Notes: generated by a model not told the origin, from the sequence alone. DNA of 64,000 nt from OCS155 cluster bacterium AG-426-D23 (GCA_003213165.1 QCNO01000003.1:85009-149008), one strand, 5' to 3'. Positions 1 through 8,259 are shown, counted from the stretch's first letter. A program made the numbers and translations.

Positions 1-802
1 TAACACCGTAAGCAAAACACTCTTCTGTTGTTAGAATACCTACGTTTTGTAAACGTCCTTTCCAAATTGGATTGTCAAGTAGCATATCATCGTAATCTTG
101 AAGTTTTTCAGGAATTATTTTTAAAATTTCTTCTATATCTTTTTGCCATCCATCAGGAAGATCTGCTGCTACTCCGCCTGGACGAATGTAATTATGGTTC
201 ATTCTTAGACCTGTAGTTTTTTCAAAAAAATTAAGTATTAACTCGCGCTCCCTAAATCCAAAAATCATCATTGATAAAGCACCTATATCCATTCCACCAG
301 TTGCCAGTGCAACTAAATGTGAAGATATTCTGTTTAGCTCTGTCATAAGAATTCTTATATTTTTTGCTCGATCTGGAACTTCGATCCCGACTAGTTTTTC
401 TGTAGTTAAGGAAAAGACCAGTTCGTTAAATAATGGAGATAAATAATCCATTCTTGTCGTATTTGTTGGACCTTGAAAATAATTTAACTCTTCTCCAGTT
501 TTCTCCATTCCAGTATGTAGGTATCCAATTATTGGCTTAACTCTTCTAACTACTTCTCCCTCTAGCTCAGCTTGTAATCTTAAAACACCATGAGTTGATG
601 GATGCTGAGGTCCCATATTTACAATCATTCTTTCATCATCAGAAGTATCTTCATCGATTACAAAATCATCGATGACATCTGTCCCTGTTTGAATTTTTAT
701 TTGTTTTTCATTTTCTTCTTCAAGCATTTTCTGAGAACCTTCATCAGTAGAAGAAATGTTCCAGCCACCTTCCTCGGAATTTGTTGCCCAGAAATCAAAC
801 AT
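1..802 (-). CDS. nuoD: NADH-quinone oxidoreductase subunit D (partial, 3' end outside window)
   Basis: This is the 49-kDa quinone-site subunit of respiratory complex I. The frame stays open to the window edge, so about 267 N-terminal residues are present of a family length near 400-440. After a charged leader of about 60 residues it shows NMGPQHPSTHGVLRL and IGYLHTGMEKT, both hallmarks of NuoD, then RISSHL and LRMNHNYIRPGG. I start at the ATG at 802. An in-frame TTG at 838, directly after the nuoC stop, would add 12 Lys-rich residues; neither has a clear ribosome binding site. It is fourth in a nuoABCD operon and should be co-transcribed from the Rex-controlled promoter upstream of nuoA. Identity is certain; the start is not. 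Confidence 0.93.
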   Translation of the reverse strand, partial: MFDFWATNSEEGGWNISSTDEGSQKMLEEENEKQIKIQTGTDVIDDFVIDEDTSDDERMIVNMGPQHPSTHGVLRLQAELEGEVVRRVKPIIGYLHTGMEKTGEELNYFQGPTNTTRMDYLSPLFNELVFSLTTEKLVGIEVPDRAKNIRILMTELNRISSHLVALATGGMDIGALSMMIFGFRERELILNFFEKTTGLRMNHNYIRPGGVAADLPDGWQKDIEEILKIIPEKLQDYDDMLLDNPIWKGRLQNVGILTTEECFAYGV

Positions 803-838
803 GTCTTTAAATTTATTTTTTTTTGTATCTTTCTTCAA

Positions 839-1252
839 TTATTCAACCTTTGGTGCATTCTTAAATTGGACTGGGATTCTGCCAGAACCATAATTTTTTC
901 TTAAAGGGTGGCCATTCCAATCATCGGGCATCAAAATTCTTGTTAAATCCGGATGTTCTAAAAAATTTATACCAAACATATCATAAGCTTCTCTCTCATA
1001 AAAATTAGCACTTGGATAAATATCAGTTATTGAGGGGATTGATAATTCTTCGTCGTCAACAAAAACTTTTACTGTTTTTCTTTCATTTTTTGATACTGAT
1101 AAGAACTGTACAACTACTTCAAATCTTGGCTCTTTTTTTCTAAACCAATCTACAACTGTGAGATCTACCATCATCTCGAAGCTTTCTGAATGTAATGACT
1201 CTACTAATTTTTTGTATTCTGCAACTGATGTATTAATAATTTCATAACTCAT
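839..1252 (-). CDS. nuoC: NADH-quinone oxidoreductase subunit C
   Basis: The 30-kDa peripheral-arm subunit of complex I. It carries the family signature [13 protein letters not shown] followed by [20 protein letters not shown] near residues 88-125. At 137 residues it is close to the minimal domain and lacks the long N-terminal extension of many actinobacterial NuoC proteins. Its ATG overlaps the nuoB stop in an ATGA junction, so the two are translationally coupled, and nuoD follows at once. Nothing in the sequence suggests a NuoCD fusion: a stop codon (839-841) separates them. Confidence 0.95.
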   Translation of the reverse strand: MSYEIINTSVAEYKKLVESLHSESFEMMVDLTVVDWFRKKEPRFEVVVQFLSVSKNERKTVKVFVDDEELSIPSITDIYPSANFYEREAYDMFGINFLEHPDLTRILMPDDWNGHPLRKNYGSGRIPVQFKNAPKVE

Positions 1253-1710
1253 CTATTGATTTCACCACCCATAATTTTGTCATGTAAAGTTAAAATTCCA
1301 TGCATTAATGATTGTGGTCCAGGAGGGCAACCAGGAACATAAATGTCTACTGGAACAATATGGTCAACCCCTTGAACTAGCGCATAATTATTAAACATTC
1401 CACCAGTTGATGAACAAGCACCCATGGCAATAACCCATTTGGGATCAGCCATTTGGTCATAAACTTGTCTTAAAACGGGGGCCATTTTTTGAGAAACTCT
1501 ACCGGCAACAATCATCAAATCTGCTTGCCTCGGAGACGCTCTAAAAACTTCCATCCCGTATCTTGCTAAATCATATTTGGCACTTCCAGCTGCCATCATT
1601 TCAATTGCACAACAGGCAAGTCCAAAAGTTACTGGCCACATCGATTGTGTTCGAGACCACCTTACAGCTTTATCTATTGTTGTAGTCAGAATGTTGTCAG
1701 GTGTATACAT
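1249..1710 (-). CDS. nuoB: NADH-quinone oxidoreductase subunit B
   Basis: The subunit that holds the terminal [4Fe-4S] cluster N2 of complex I, which passes electrons to quinone. The four ligand cysteines are visible: the adjacent pair Cys33-Cys34 in [10 protein letters not shown], Cys99 in GACSSTGG and Cys128 in PGCPPGP. Its 153 residues match the usual core length. It overlaps nuoA by one base (TAATG) and nuoC by four (ATGA), so the run nuoA-B-C is tightly coupled in one message. Confidence 0.97.
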   Translation of the reverse strand: MYTPDNILTTTIDKAVRWSRTQSMWPVTFGLACCAIEMMAAGSAKYDLARYGMEVFRASPRQADLMIVAGRVSQKMAPVLRQVYDQMADPKWVIAMGACSSTGGMFNNYALVQGVDHIVPVDIYVPGCPPGPQSLMHGILTLHDKIMGGEINR

Positions 1711-2114
1711 TAAGCAGCCTCTTTATTTATATCTTGCTTTAAATAACGTTCTCTTCTTGGAATATTCCAGTCGAGTACTCCTTTTTTCCAAACGTAATAC
1801 AAAGTCTCAAGAACAAAGAAAGTAAAAATAGAAATTGCCAATATTCCATACCAACCAAGGTCATTAAATCTTGTTGCCCATGCAAATAAAAATATTATTT
1901 CTATATCAAAAACTATGTATAACATTGCAACCATATAAAATTTAACTGGAAATCTCTGTGATGGCTCTACTTCAGGAAATATGCCACATTCATAGGGTGC
2001 TAACTTTTCAGGAGTTGCTTTTTTAGGAGATAATAAATAAGAGGCACCTAGTGAGACTAGTGCAAATCCAACAGCAACAACAAACATTACCAAAATTGGT
2101 AACCACTCAATCAT
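1710..2114 (-). CDS. nuoA: NADH-quinone oxidoreductase subunit A
   Basis: A three-helix membrane subunit of complex I. Hydrophobic segments lie near residues 3-28, 60-82 and 88-112. The loop between helices 1 and 2 has YECGIFP with the conserved Cys, and helix 2 begins [20 protein letters not shown] with the conserved acidic pair. The ATG at 2114 is set by a strong ribosome binding site (GGGAGGGAA, 2117-2125). It is the first gene of the nuo operon; the promoter and a perfect Rex operator lie directly upstream, so its synthesis should respond to the NADH/NAD+ ratio. Confidence 0.97.
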   Translation of the reverse strand: MIEWLPILVMFVVAVGFALVSLGASYLLSPKKATPEKLAPYECGIFPEVEPSQRFPVKFYMVAMLYIVFDIEIIFLFAWATRFNDLGWYGILAISIFTFFVLETLYYVWKKGVLDWNIPRRERYLKQDINKEAA

Positions 2115-2127
2115 GTTCCCTCCCTAT

Positions 2128-2145
2128 TTGTGAAATTTTTCACAA
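2128..2145. promoter_or_regulatory. Rex operator in front of nuoA
   Basis: On the given strand the site reads TTGTGAA-ATTT-TTCACAA, a perfect 7+4+7 palindrome and an exact match to the Rex consensus (TTGTGAA-N4-TTCACAA). It lies 14 bases upstream of the nuoA ATG and just downstream of the -10 box, covering the expected transcription start, a position where a bound repressor blocks initiation. A rex gene lies 1.4 kb away. In Streptomyces coelicolor Rex is known to control nuo; here this is inferred from the site. Confidence 0.9.
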
Positions 2146-2151
2146 ACATTA

Positions 2152-2180
2152 CTTATATTTTACTAGCAAAATCATGTTAA
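2152..2180 (-). promoter_or_regulatory. nuoA promoter
   Basis: Reading the minus strand: -35 TTAACA (2180-2175), a 17-base spacer, then -10 TATAAG (2157-2152). Each box differs from the sigma-70-type consensus at one position and the spacing is ideal. The start would fall near 2145, inside the Rex operator. It lies between the stop of the upstream reductase (2194) and nuoA, so nuo has its own promoter. Confidence 0.75.
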
Positions 2181-2193
2181 CTTCAGTCGACTA

Positions 2194-3459
2194 TCAGTTT
2201 TTTGACAACAACATTAGGACTTTTGAAGGAAGTAAAAATTTGTATACAATCTTCATAACCTCACCAAATGTTAAGTAGGCTTCATCAAATAAAAGTTCTA
2301 CAACAAAATCAATTGTGTTCTGATCATTTGAAGCAACTTTTAAAAGCCTTTTTGTCATAAAAGGACTTTGAAGTAAAAGACGTGCTAATGCACAACTTAA
2401 ATAATGCTTTCTAAACCTTTTTGAAAAAGCTTTTTCATAGTCAGCAATTCCTTTTGTTAGTTCTGGAGAATCTATTAAATTATATGTATTTTTTGCAAGT
2501 AGGTACCCAGCCTCCATTCCATAGAATATTCCTTCTCCGCTCATAGGATTGATCATTGAACTTGCATCACCAATTAAAGCAACATTAATATCATTTCTAA
2601 ATTTTGGTCTTGATGATGCGAACGGCAATAAATATGATTTTTCATCTCTTATGTTCTCTACGACTACCCCTCTATTGGTTAATTGTGTAATGAAGTCTTG
2701 AAGTAGAACATTAATATCTAGTTTCTCTTTTTTGAAAATATTTAAAGGCACTCCAATTCCAATATTTAATAAGTTTCCTTTGCTTGGAAAAGCCCAGGCA
2801 TACCCTTTTTCAGCTGAAACATTGATTTCGAACATTAAAGTTCTTTCTTTGAAAATTTCAAGATAATTTGGACTATCAATATACGCCCTTATAGCTATTG
2901 CCTTATGCCAATCACTGTTGGTATTTACGTTTAATTGTTTTCTTACTCTAGAATTTGCTCCATCCGCGCCTACCAAAATTTTTGCTCCAAGTTTTGTGAT
3001 ATTATCTCCATTTTTAATTTCTACAACCAATTTATTGTCCAAATCTTTTTCGAACGACACAAAGCTATAACCTTCAAATACATCTACATCTAAATCTTTC
3101 GCTAAATTTAATATTCTGTTGTCAAGATCAATCCGTGGAATGACATAAACTACTGAATCTTCTTTGTTTTTTACTTCTGGAATATAATTTTGTATTCCTA
3201 TGTTTTCAGGACCATAGAGAGTTGTTGAAACAACTTGAGGTTCATTGTCTAATATATGCTGGTTATTAAATCTTTTTAAAGCACTAATTACACCGGGTCC
3301 TATCGCATCACCGCATGATTTATCCCTTGGAAATATAGATTTATCAATAAGGCCTACTTTCAAATCTGGATTTAAGTTTTTATAGGATATTGCTGCGTTT
3401 GAGCCAGATGGGCCAGCTCCAATTATCAAAACATCATATAATGTTGTGTATTTTTCCAT
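2194..3459 (-). CDS. FAD-dependent geranylgeranyl reductase family protein (likely menaquinone side-chain reductase)
   Basis: A flavoprotein that saturates isoprenoid double bonds. Seen: N-terminal FAD-binding GxGxxG in VLIIGAGPSGSNAAI (residues 10-24), the CGDAIGPG motif typical of the family near residue 49, PRIDLDNRI, GADGANSRVRKQL near 164, and the second FAD motif ALIGDASSMINPMSGEG near residue 292. Length (421) fits. A gene of this family next to nuoA is a recurrent actinobacterial arrangement, and the mycobacterial homologue MenJ reduces the menaquinone tail, so a quinone substrate is the best inference; a lipid substrate is also possible. It lies upstream of nuoA on the same strand but nuoA has a separate promoter. 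Confidence 0.85.
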   Translation of the reverse strand: MEKYTTLYDVLIIGAGPSGSNAAISYKNLNPDLKVGLIDKSIFPRDKSCGDAIGPGVISALKRFNNQHILDNEPQVVSTTLYGPENIGIQNYIPEVKNKEDSVVYVIPRIDLDNRILNLAKDLDVDVFEGYSFVSFEKDLDNKLVVEIKNGDNITKLGAKILVGADGANSRVRKQLNVNTNSDWHKAIAIRAYIDSPNYLEIFKERTLMFEINVSAEKGYAWAFPSKGNLLNIGIGVPLNIFKKEKLDINVLLQDFITQLTNRGVVVENIRDEKSYLLPFASSRPKFRNDINVALIGDASSMINPMSGEGIFYGMEAGYLLAKNTYNLIDSPELTKGIADYEKAFSKRFRKHYLSCALARLLLQSPFMTKRLLKVASNDQNTIDFVVELLFDEAYLTFGEVMKIVYKFLLPSKVLMLLSKN

Positions 3460-3533
3460 TATTTAATAACTTACATTGATATTGTCACAATCATAAACCA
3501 AATAATCTCAATAAATATTTGAATTTAATTACA

Positions 3534-3539
3534 TATAAT
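3534..3539 (+). promoter_or_regulatory. Probable -10 box for rex
   Basis: A perfect TATAAT. Transcription would begin near 3546, giving a leader of about 20 bases before the GTG at 3567 and excluding the TTG at 3519 as start. No good -35 hexamer is seen 16-18 bases upstream, so this rests on one box. Confidence 0.4.
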
Positions 3540-3566
3540 TTTCATATCTCATTAGATTGTGCATTA

Positions 3567-4211
3567 GTGAAAGAAAACAAAAAAATTCCACCTGCAACGG
3601 TAAAAAGATTACCAATTTATCTTCAGTGTCTTGATCAGATTGACCCAAACGACATTGGCATTTCATCAAAAAAACTTGCAGAATTAGCCAAAGTTAATGA
3701 TGCTCAAGTTAGAAGAGATCTTTCACATTTAGGCACACTTGGTACTCGAGGCGTAGGATATGATATTTCAACATTAAGAAACCAGCTTCAACTAGAACTT
3801 GGATTAGTTGAAGGTTGGAGTGCTGTAATTGTTGGTGTGGGAAATCTAGGTTCTGCGTTAGCTCATTATGGAGGTTTCAAGGATAAAGGTTTCGGGGTTG
3901 TAGGATTGTTTGACGATGATCCAAAAAAAATTAATAGCCAAGTTGCAGGATTAGTTATCAAACCTTTAAGTGAATTAGAAGATTATTGTAATAAATTTAA
4001 TGTTGCAATAGGTATTATTGCAACTCCAGGAGAGTTTGCACAAAATGTCGCTGACCAATTAATTAATTGTGGTGTTAGATCTATACTTAACTTTGCTCCT
4101 GTACTTCTGAAGAATGTCAAAGATATACAAATTAGATCAGTTGACTTATCCCAAGAATTACAAATATTAAGTTATTATCTGGACCGACCGATACTAAAGG
4201 CTGTAGATTAA
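3567..4211 (+). CDS. rex: Redox-sensing transcriptional repressor Rex
   Basis: A winged-helix repressor that releases DNA when NADH binds. The N-terminal part has the Rex signature KIPPATVKRLPIYLQCL and the recognition helix region SKKLAELAKVNDAQVRRDL (residues about 36-54); the C-terminal Rossmann domain has VIVGVGNLGSALAHY (about 93-107) and ends in the family's domain-swap helix. I choose GTG 3567, which gives VKENKKIPPAT and 214 residues, the usual length; the frame extends back to a TTG at 3519 but those residues are unlike Rex and precede the likely transcript start. Its target is visible in front of nuoA. The stop overlaps the stop of the convergent MATE gene by four bases. Confidence 0.93.
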   Translation: MKENKKIPPATVKRLPIYLQCLDQIDPNDIGISSKKLAELAKVNDAQVRRDLSHLGTLGTRGVGYDISTLRNQLQLELGLVEGWSAVIVGVGNLGSALAHYGGFKDKGFGVVGLFDDDPKKINSQVAGLVIKPLSELEDYCNKFNVAIGIIATPGEFAQNVADQLINCGVRSILNFAPVLLKNVKDIQIRSVDLSQELQILSYYLDRPILKAVD

Positions 4212-5497
4212 TCCTCTATTTGGTGGTAATAACCCAATAACGCTCTACTCAATAAGCTAGCATTTAGACCAATCCACAAACTTGAAAGCGAATTATCTTG
4301 AGCTAAAAGGTATGCACAAGATAAAAATCCAAGGATAGATGATATAACAGTCAAAGTTGAAAACTGTCTAGATTTGTCTAACCCCAACAAAATACCATCC
4401 CACAAAAATGCAAAACTACCAATTAAAAGACTTAATGCAAATAATATTTTAAGCTCAACATCAATTATGGAGACAAGAGAGACATCTGTAATTAAAAGAA
4501 CCATATTTTCAAGAAATATAAATGAAATAATAAAAAGAAATGCAGCAATCTTTAAAGTTAAACTATTTAAATATTTTTTTAGTTCTGAATTTTTATACAG
4601 ATTAAATTTTGCTTTGTATTCCGCTACTAAGGTTTGTGCTGCAATAGCTAGGGCATCAACAAAAACATATCCAAAGGACCAAAGTTGTAACAAAACATGC
4701 TGCAAAGCAATCTCAGACATTGACATTAGTGAGGCTCGATTTCTCAAATAAGCCATAAATAATGTTAGGAACATTGATCTAATAAAAATAAAGAAACCTA
4801 CGCTAAAAAACTTTTTACTTATTTCTTTTTTTTCTTCTGATATGACAGAATTTGTTGTTTGAGTTTGAGTATCGATCAATACTTTTGTCGAATACAATGA
4901 ACTAATAAAAAATGCTATAGAGCTTGAAACTGCTATTCCTGTTATTCCAAAATTTAAAACTATTCCTAAAAAGTAGCTTAATACCACATTTGACACTCCA
5001 ACAATTACAGAAGAATAAAGTGTAATTTTTGGATATTTCATTCCTCTCAGAACCGCTGTTGAATGCATGTTAAGTAAATAAAACGGTAGTCCTAAACTCC
5101 GTAATATGAGATATGAAATAGCTTTAGAAGAAACATTGGGAGTCGGTTCAAAAAAATTAATTAACTGCGATGAAACAAAAATTAATAATCCTGCAGATAA
5201 TATTCCAATAAGTAGGGAAGATTTTCTACCAAATGATATAAAATAATTTAATTTACTAATTTGTTTTGTTGCCTGCAAGCTAGAAACATATGGGGTTGTG
5301 CCGTATGCTAAAAAAATAAAAATCCAAATAAATACAAAGTATATAGTTTCTCCTATACCGACTGCAGCTAGAACATCGATATCAATATAACTGGCAATTT
5401 TTGAGTCGATTAGACCTACTAATGGTTCAGAAACTAGCCATAAAAAAATAGGGTATGAATTGAGCCAGACTTCTTTTTTTTCGAATTCATTTTTCAT
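4208..5497 (-). CDS. MATE family efflux transporter (DinF-like)
   Basis: A polytopic membrane protein of 429 residues with about twelve hydrophobic segments in two similar halves, as in MATE multidrug/toxin exporters, which are driven by Na+ or H+. The N-terminus has the MATE-type GLIDSKIASYID and AVGIGETIYFVF, and the second half repeats the pattern (ALQHVLLQLWSFGYVFVDALA). It most resembles the DinF branch. Substrate cannot be told. It is last in a three-gene run with the 99-residue protein and the CvpA-CAP protein (overlaps of 11 and 4 bases). Confidence 0.85.
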   Translation of the reverse strand: MKNEFEKKEVWLNSYPIFLWLVSEPLVGLIDSKIASYIDIDVLAAVGIGETIYFVFIWIFIFLAYGTTPYVSSLQATKQISKLNYFISFGRKSSLLIGILSAGLLIFVSSQLINFFEPTPNVSSKAISYLILRSLGLPFYLLNMHSTAVLRGMKYPKITLYSSVIVGVSNVVLSYFLGIVLNFGITGIAVSSSIAFFISSLYSTKVLIDTQTQTTNSVISEEKKEISKKFFSVGFFIFIRSMFLTLFMAYLRNRASLMSMSEIALQHVLLQLWSFGYVFVDALAIAAQTLVAEYKAKFNLYKNSELKKYLNSLTLKIAAFLFIISFIFLENMVLLITDVSLVSIIDVELKILFALSLLIGSFAFLWDGILLGLDKSRQFSTLTVISSILGFLSCAYLLAQDNSLSSLWIGLNASLLSRALLGYYHQIED

Positions 5498-5786
5498 TGA
5501 AAAACTTTGCTTTTTCTATACCCCACAAAATAAGAGTATTATTGACCTCACTACCTAAATTATGTGGTGTAATTTTTATATCCTTATTTAATTTATTTTT
5601 AATATAATCATTTAACATCTGAGTAGGTGTGTAAATTTGCTCATTAAATGGTTTGGCAAGCTCCGTACTCAATATAATCATTAATTCTTCATAAAAATTC
5701 TCATTTACTTGAATTTGATTCACTTCGAAATAATTTTTTAAGCCTTCTACAATCTGAGATATTAATTCAGAGATCGAAATATTCAT
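5487..5786 (-). CDS. Small protein of unknown function
   Basis: I do not recognise this 99-residue protein. It has no signal peptide, membrane segment or cysteine; the sequence alternates hydrophobic and charged residues and looks like a soluble, mostly helical domain, with a TPTQMLNDYI segment near residue 54. Translation is supported by its overlaps: ATGA with the CvpA-CAP gene upstream and 11 bases with the MATE gene downstream. That position makes it a likely true gene. Confidence 0.65.
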   Translation of the reverse strand: MNISISELISQIVEGLKNYFEVNQIQVNENFYEELMIILSTELAKPFNEQIYTPTQMLNDYIKNKLNKDIKITPHNLGSEVNNTLILWGIEKAKFFNEK

Positions 5787-6796
5787 GAGGAGAAAATTTG
5801 GACAATAATAAGTCCCAAGGGTCCAGAGACAATACCGATTCCAACTCGCTTAAATTCATTATCTAATATTGTATTCTTGTGCGATTCTGAATTCATAAGA
5901 CTAATGTGACCAGACCTTACTGAGGAGGAAAGAGCAAGGTTTTCGCCAATATCAATATATGGAAATCCTTGTTTTGACAGCCTATCACCAACAAGTTCAC
6001 CATTTTTTGGATTTTTATGACACCAGAATCCATCTTGATACATTACATATGCATAGTTAAGTGCTATGTTTGACAATTTTTCACTTAATTCAAGAGGTGC
6101 TAGATTTTGATTACTTCTCTCAGTTAACAACAGTTCGTATAACTCATTTTTTTGTTCGTTATTATTTGATAGGTTAGACAGAGAATATTTAGGAATTTCT
6201 ATACATCCTTGTTCACCAACTACTACTGAAGATTTTCCCGTAAGATCTTTAATCCTAGACACTACCTTTATAAGATCAGTACCAGTTATTAACTCAAGTG
6301 CCTGTTGTGGCGTACCGCTGGTATCGGTATAAAAAGAGACTAGATTTGAATTTTCAAGTGTGTCTTCAAAGAATTGTGGAACTGAGATAATTGATGTAAT
6401 TGTGAATATGAGAGTAAGAATTAAATTACTCACTAATAACGATACAAATCCTCCAAGAAGCTTATTGCCTACGTCTCTTTGTTTTTGATTGTTTGCTAAA
6501 AAATTTTGAAAAAAAGATGACACGGTTAATACGGTGATAAAGATTAACACCCCACCAAATATTTCAGATAATTGAATATTTGAGTTAAACCAACTACTTA
6601 TATAAGAACCAACTTGATCTGAATATCTAAAACTTAATGAAATTGAAATTAGTAAAACCATTAAATAAAAGAATTGAAGAAAAAAGCCTTTCTTCCAACC
6701 ATTAATTACAAAAAATACTATAAAAATATAGACAAATAACTCAATATATTCAATATTTCTTAGGCTTAAAAGTAAGGTTTCAATTGCGTTATTCAT
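5783..6796 (-). CDS. CvpA-like membrane domain fused to a CAP (SCP) domain
   Basis: A 337-residue two-part protein. Residues 1-145 hold four hydrophobic helices, with FFVINGWKKGFFLQFFYLMV typical of CvpA. After a linker with one Cys (GEQGCIEIP), residues about 215-337 form a CAP/SCP domain of the YkwD type: NELYELLLTERSNQNLAPL, ALNYAYVMYQDGFWCHKNP, GENLALSS and HKNTILDNEFKRVGIGIV. The CAP domain should face outside the cell. The build recalls MarP, where a CvpA-like anchor carries a serine protease and helps acid resistance; here the extracellular part is different. The role is not known; binding or modifying envelope lipids or glycans is a guess. Confidence 0.8.
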   Translation of the reverse strand: MNNAIETLLLSLRNIEYIELFVYIFIVFFVINGWKKGFFLQFFYLMVLLISISLSFRYSDQVGSYISSWFNSNIQLSEIFGGVLIFITVLTVSSFFQNFLANNQKQRDVGNKLLGGFVSLLVSNLILTLIFTITSIISVPQFFEDTLENSNLVSFYTDTSGTPQQALELITGTDLIKVVSRIKDLTGKSSVVVGEQGCIEIPKYSLSNLSNNNEQKNELYELLLTERSNQNLAPLELSEKLSNIALNYAYVMYQDGFWCHKNPKNGELVGDRLSKQGFPYIDIGENLALSSSVRSGHISLMNSESHKNTILDNEFKRVGIGIVSGPLGLIIVQIFSS

Positions 6797-6824
6797 ATTT
6801 TGATTAAATTATTTAACTCTGCTA

Positions 6825-6852
6825 TTGAATAGTACTAAATTTCCGCTATTGT
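6825..6852 (+). promoter_or_regulatory. Candidate promoter for the ABC binding protein gene
   Basis: TTGAAT (6825-6830), 16-base spacer, TATTGT (6847-6852). Transcription would start near 6859 and produce a leader of about 54 bases that holds the hairpin and palindrome listed next. The boxes are fair matches only. Confidence 0.4.
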
Positions 6853-6861
6853 TTAAGAATT

Positions 6862-6884
6862 CCTACAAATAAGTAGGTTTTTTT
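6862..6884 (+). terminator. Short hairpin with T-run in the binding-protein leader
   Basis: CCTAC (6862-6866), loop AAATAA, GTAGG (6873-6877), then seven T. The five-base stem is weak for a terminator but the T-run is clean. Lying between the candidate promoter and the start codon, it could end a fraction of transcripts. Confidence 0.3.
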
Positions 6885-6886
6885 AA

Positions 6887-6901
6887 TTTCAGTGACTGAA
6901 A
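6887..6901. repeat. 15-base palindrome overlapping the ribosome binding site region
   Basis: TTTCAGT-G-ACTGAAA is a perfect 7+1+7 inverted repeat ending where the ribosome binding site (AAAGGAA) begins. It could be an operator for a dimeric regulator or an RNA stem that affects access to the start of the binding-protein gene. No factor can be named. Confidence 0.35.
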
Positions 6902-6912
6902 GGAAATTATAT

Positions 6913-8211
6913 ATGAAGAATCGCAAAGCTTTGGCTTTGATTGCGATTTTAGCACTTGTTGCTGCGGCTTGTGGCGGTAGTGATGGTGGAAGTGATGAAG
7001 CGGTAGTGGAAGTTGAAACAACTGAAGCACCAGCAACTACTGAAGCCCCTACAACTACAGCTGCTCCTGCGCCTGCTAGTGATCCGTTAATTTTGGCATC
7101 TTTAATGCCTTTATCTGGTGACCTTGCATCGTTAGGACCTGGTATTGCACTAGGTGCAGCTCTTGCTGTTGAGCAAATCAATGCCGCTGGCGGTATAAAC
7201 GGACAACCAGTTCAACTTATTGAAGGTGATAGTGGTTGTGATGGAGCTGTAGCTCTTACAAGTTTAAATGATGTAATTGCCCAAGGTGCTCAAGGTGTTA
7301 TGGGAGCTGCATGTAGCAGTACTTCTCTAGCCATACTTGACACAGCAATTGCTGCAGAAGTTGTAATGATATCTCCATCAAATACAAGTCCTCAATTTAC
7401 AAAAATTGATAAAAAAGGATTTTACGCAAGAACTGCTCCATCAGATCTTCTTCAAGGTGATGTTTTAGCATCACTTTTAGTTGAGGATGGAGTACAAACA
7501 GTTTCTATAATTTCAAGAGCAGACTCTTATGGTAGAGGTCTTGCTGAAGCTACTGCTGCAGCTTTTGAAGCAGCTGGTGGAACAGTCAAGACAATCGTTT
7601 ACCACGCAGTAGATGCAACAGAATTCTCTTCTGAAGTAACTGCTGTTGGTAAGGGTGCTGCTGAAGCAATTGTAGGAATTTTATTCCCAGAAACTGGTTG
7701 TGGTGTTCTTCAACCTGCATTCGAACAAGGACTTCTTGACACACCTTGGTACATGACTGACGGTGTAAAAGATGCTGGTCTTGCATCTTTGTGTGGTCTA
7801 GGAACTGCACTTGATGGATTCAAAGGAACAGCACCTGGTTCAGCAGCAGGTGAAGCAAAAGATGCATTTGAAGCAGCCTATGCAGAAGTTTCTGCAGACG
7901 GTTCTCCAACTTTCATCTTTGCTCCTCAAGCTTATGATGCTGTAATGCTCATGGCAATATCAGCAGCCGCTAATGGTGTAACTGGCCCAGAAATTGCGTC
8001 TGGTTTAGTTGCTGCATCATCTGGTGGTGAAAAATGTATCGGAGTTGCATGTATTGCACTTGCAGCTGACGGTGTAGATGTTGACTATGTTGGCGCATCT
8101 GGTGAAATCGAATTAGATGCAGTTGGTGATCCAACAGCAGCTACTTACGATATTTGGACAACTGAGGGTGATACTAACCCTGTCCTCAGATCGGTAGATT
8201 TCGGTTCATAA
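6913..8211 (+). CDS. Branched-chain amino acid-type ABC transporter substrate-binding lipoprotein (LivK-like)
   Basis: The extracytoplasmic solute receptor for the LivHMGF-type importer encoded opposite it. The N-terminus is a lipoprotein signal, MKNRKALALIAILALVAAAC, with the lipidated Cys at residue 20, then a Gly/Ser and Thr/Ala/Pro-rich tether (TTEAPATTEAPTTTAAPAPA) and the receptor fold: LASLMPLSGDLASLGPGIAL, AAGGINGQPVQLIEGDSGCD, SPSNTSPQFT and DSYGRGLAEA. I choose ATG 6913, seven codons inside an upstream GTG, because AAAGGAA lies at the right distance. Codon choice is richer in GCT/GCA/GGT than nearby genes, which suggests high expression. The ligand may be an amino acid, amide or urea. 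Confidence 0.9.
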   Translation: MKNRKALALIAILALVAAACGGSDGGSDEAVVEVETTEAPATTEAPTTTAAPAPASDPLILASLMPLSGDLASLGPGIALGAALAVEQINAAGGINGQPVQLIEGDSGCDGAVALTSLNDVIAQGAQGVMGAACSSTSLAILDTAIAAEVVMISPSNTSPQFTKIDKKGFYARTAPSDLLQGDVLASLLVEDGVQTVSIISRADSYGRGLAEATAAAFEAAGGTVKTIVYHAVDATEFSSEVTAVGKGAAEAIVGILFPETGCGVLQPAFEQGLLDTPWYMTDGVKDAGLASLCGLGTALDGFKGTAPGSAAGEAKDAFEAAYAEVSADGSPTFIFAPQAYDAVMLMAISAAANGVTGPEIASGLVAASSGGEKCIGVACIALAADGVDVDYVGASGEIELDAVGDPTAATYDIWTTEGDTNPVLRSVDFGS

Positions 8212-8227
8212 TCTTTAATTAGATTTT

Positions 8228-8259
8228 AAAAAAGGCCTGAGTAATCAGGCCTTTTTTTT
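8228..8259. terminator. Two-way intrinsic terminator between the convergent importer genes
   Basis: A-run, GGCCTGA, loop GTAA, TCAGGCC, T-run: a perfect seven-base G+C-rich stem extended by A-T pairs. It has T-runs in both directions, so it can end the binding-protein message (+) and the livHMGF message (-). The livF stop codon (8258-8260) lies in its edge. Confidence 0.92.

Noticed and set aside
3472-3498. Possible second Rex site upstream of rex and the reductase
   Set aside because: Only one half (GTCACAA) resembles the consensus; the other half has five of seven mismatches.
3519-3566. Extended N-terminus of Rex from a TTG
   Set aside because: The 16 extra residues do not resemble Rex and lie upstream of the likely transcript start; GTG 3567 fits better.
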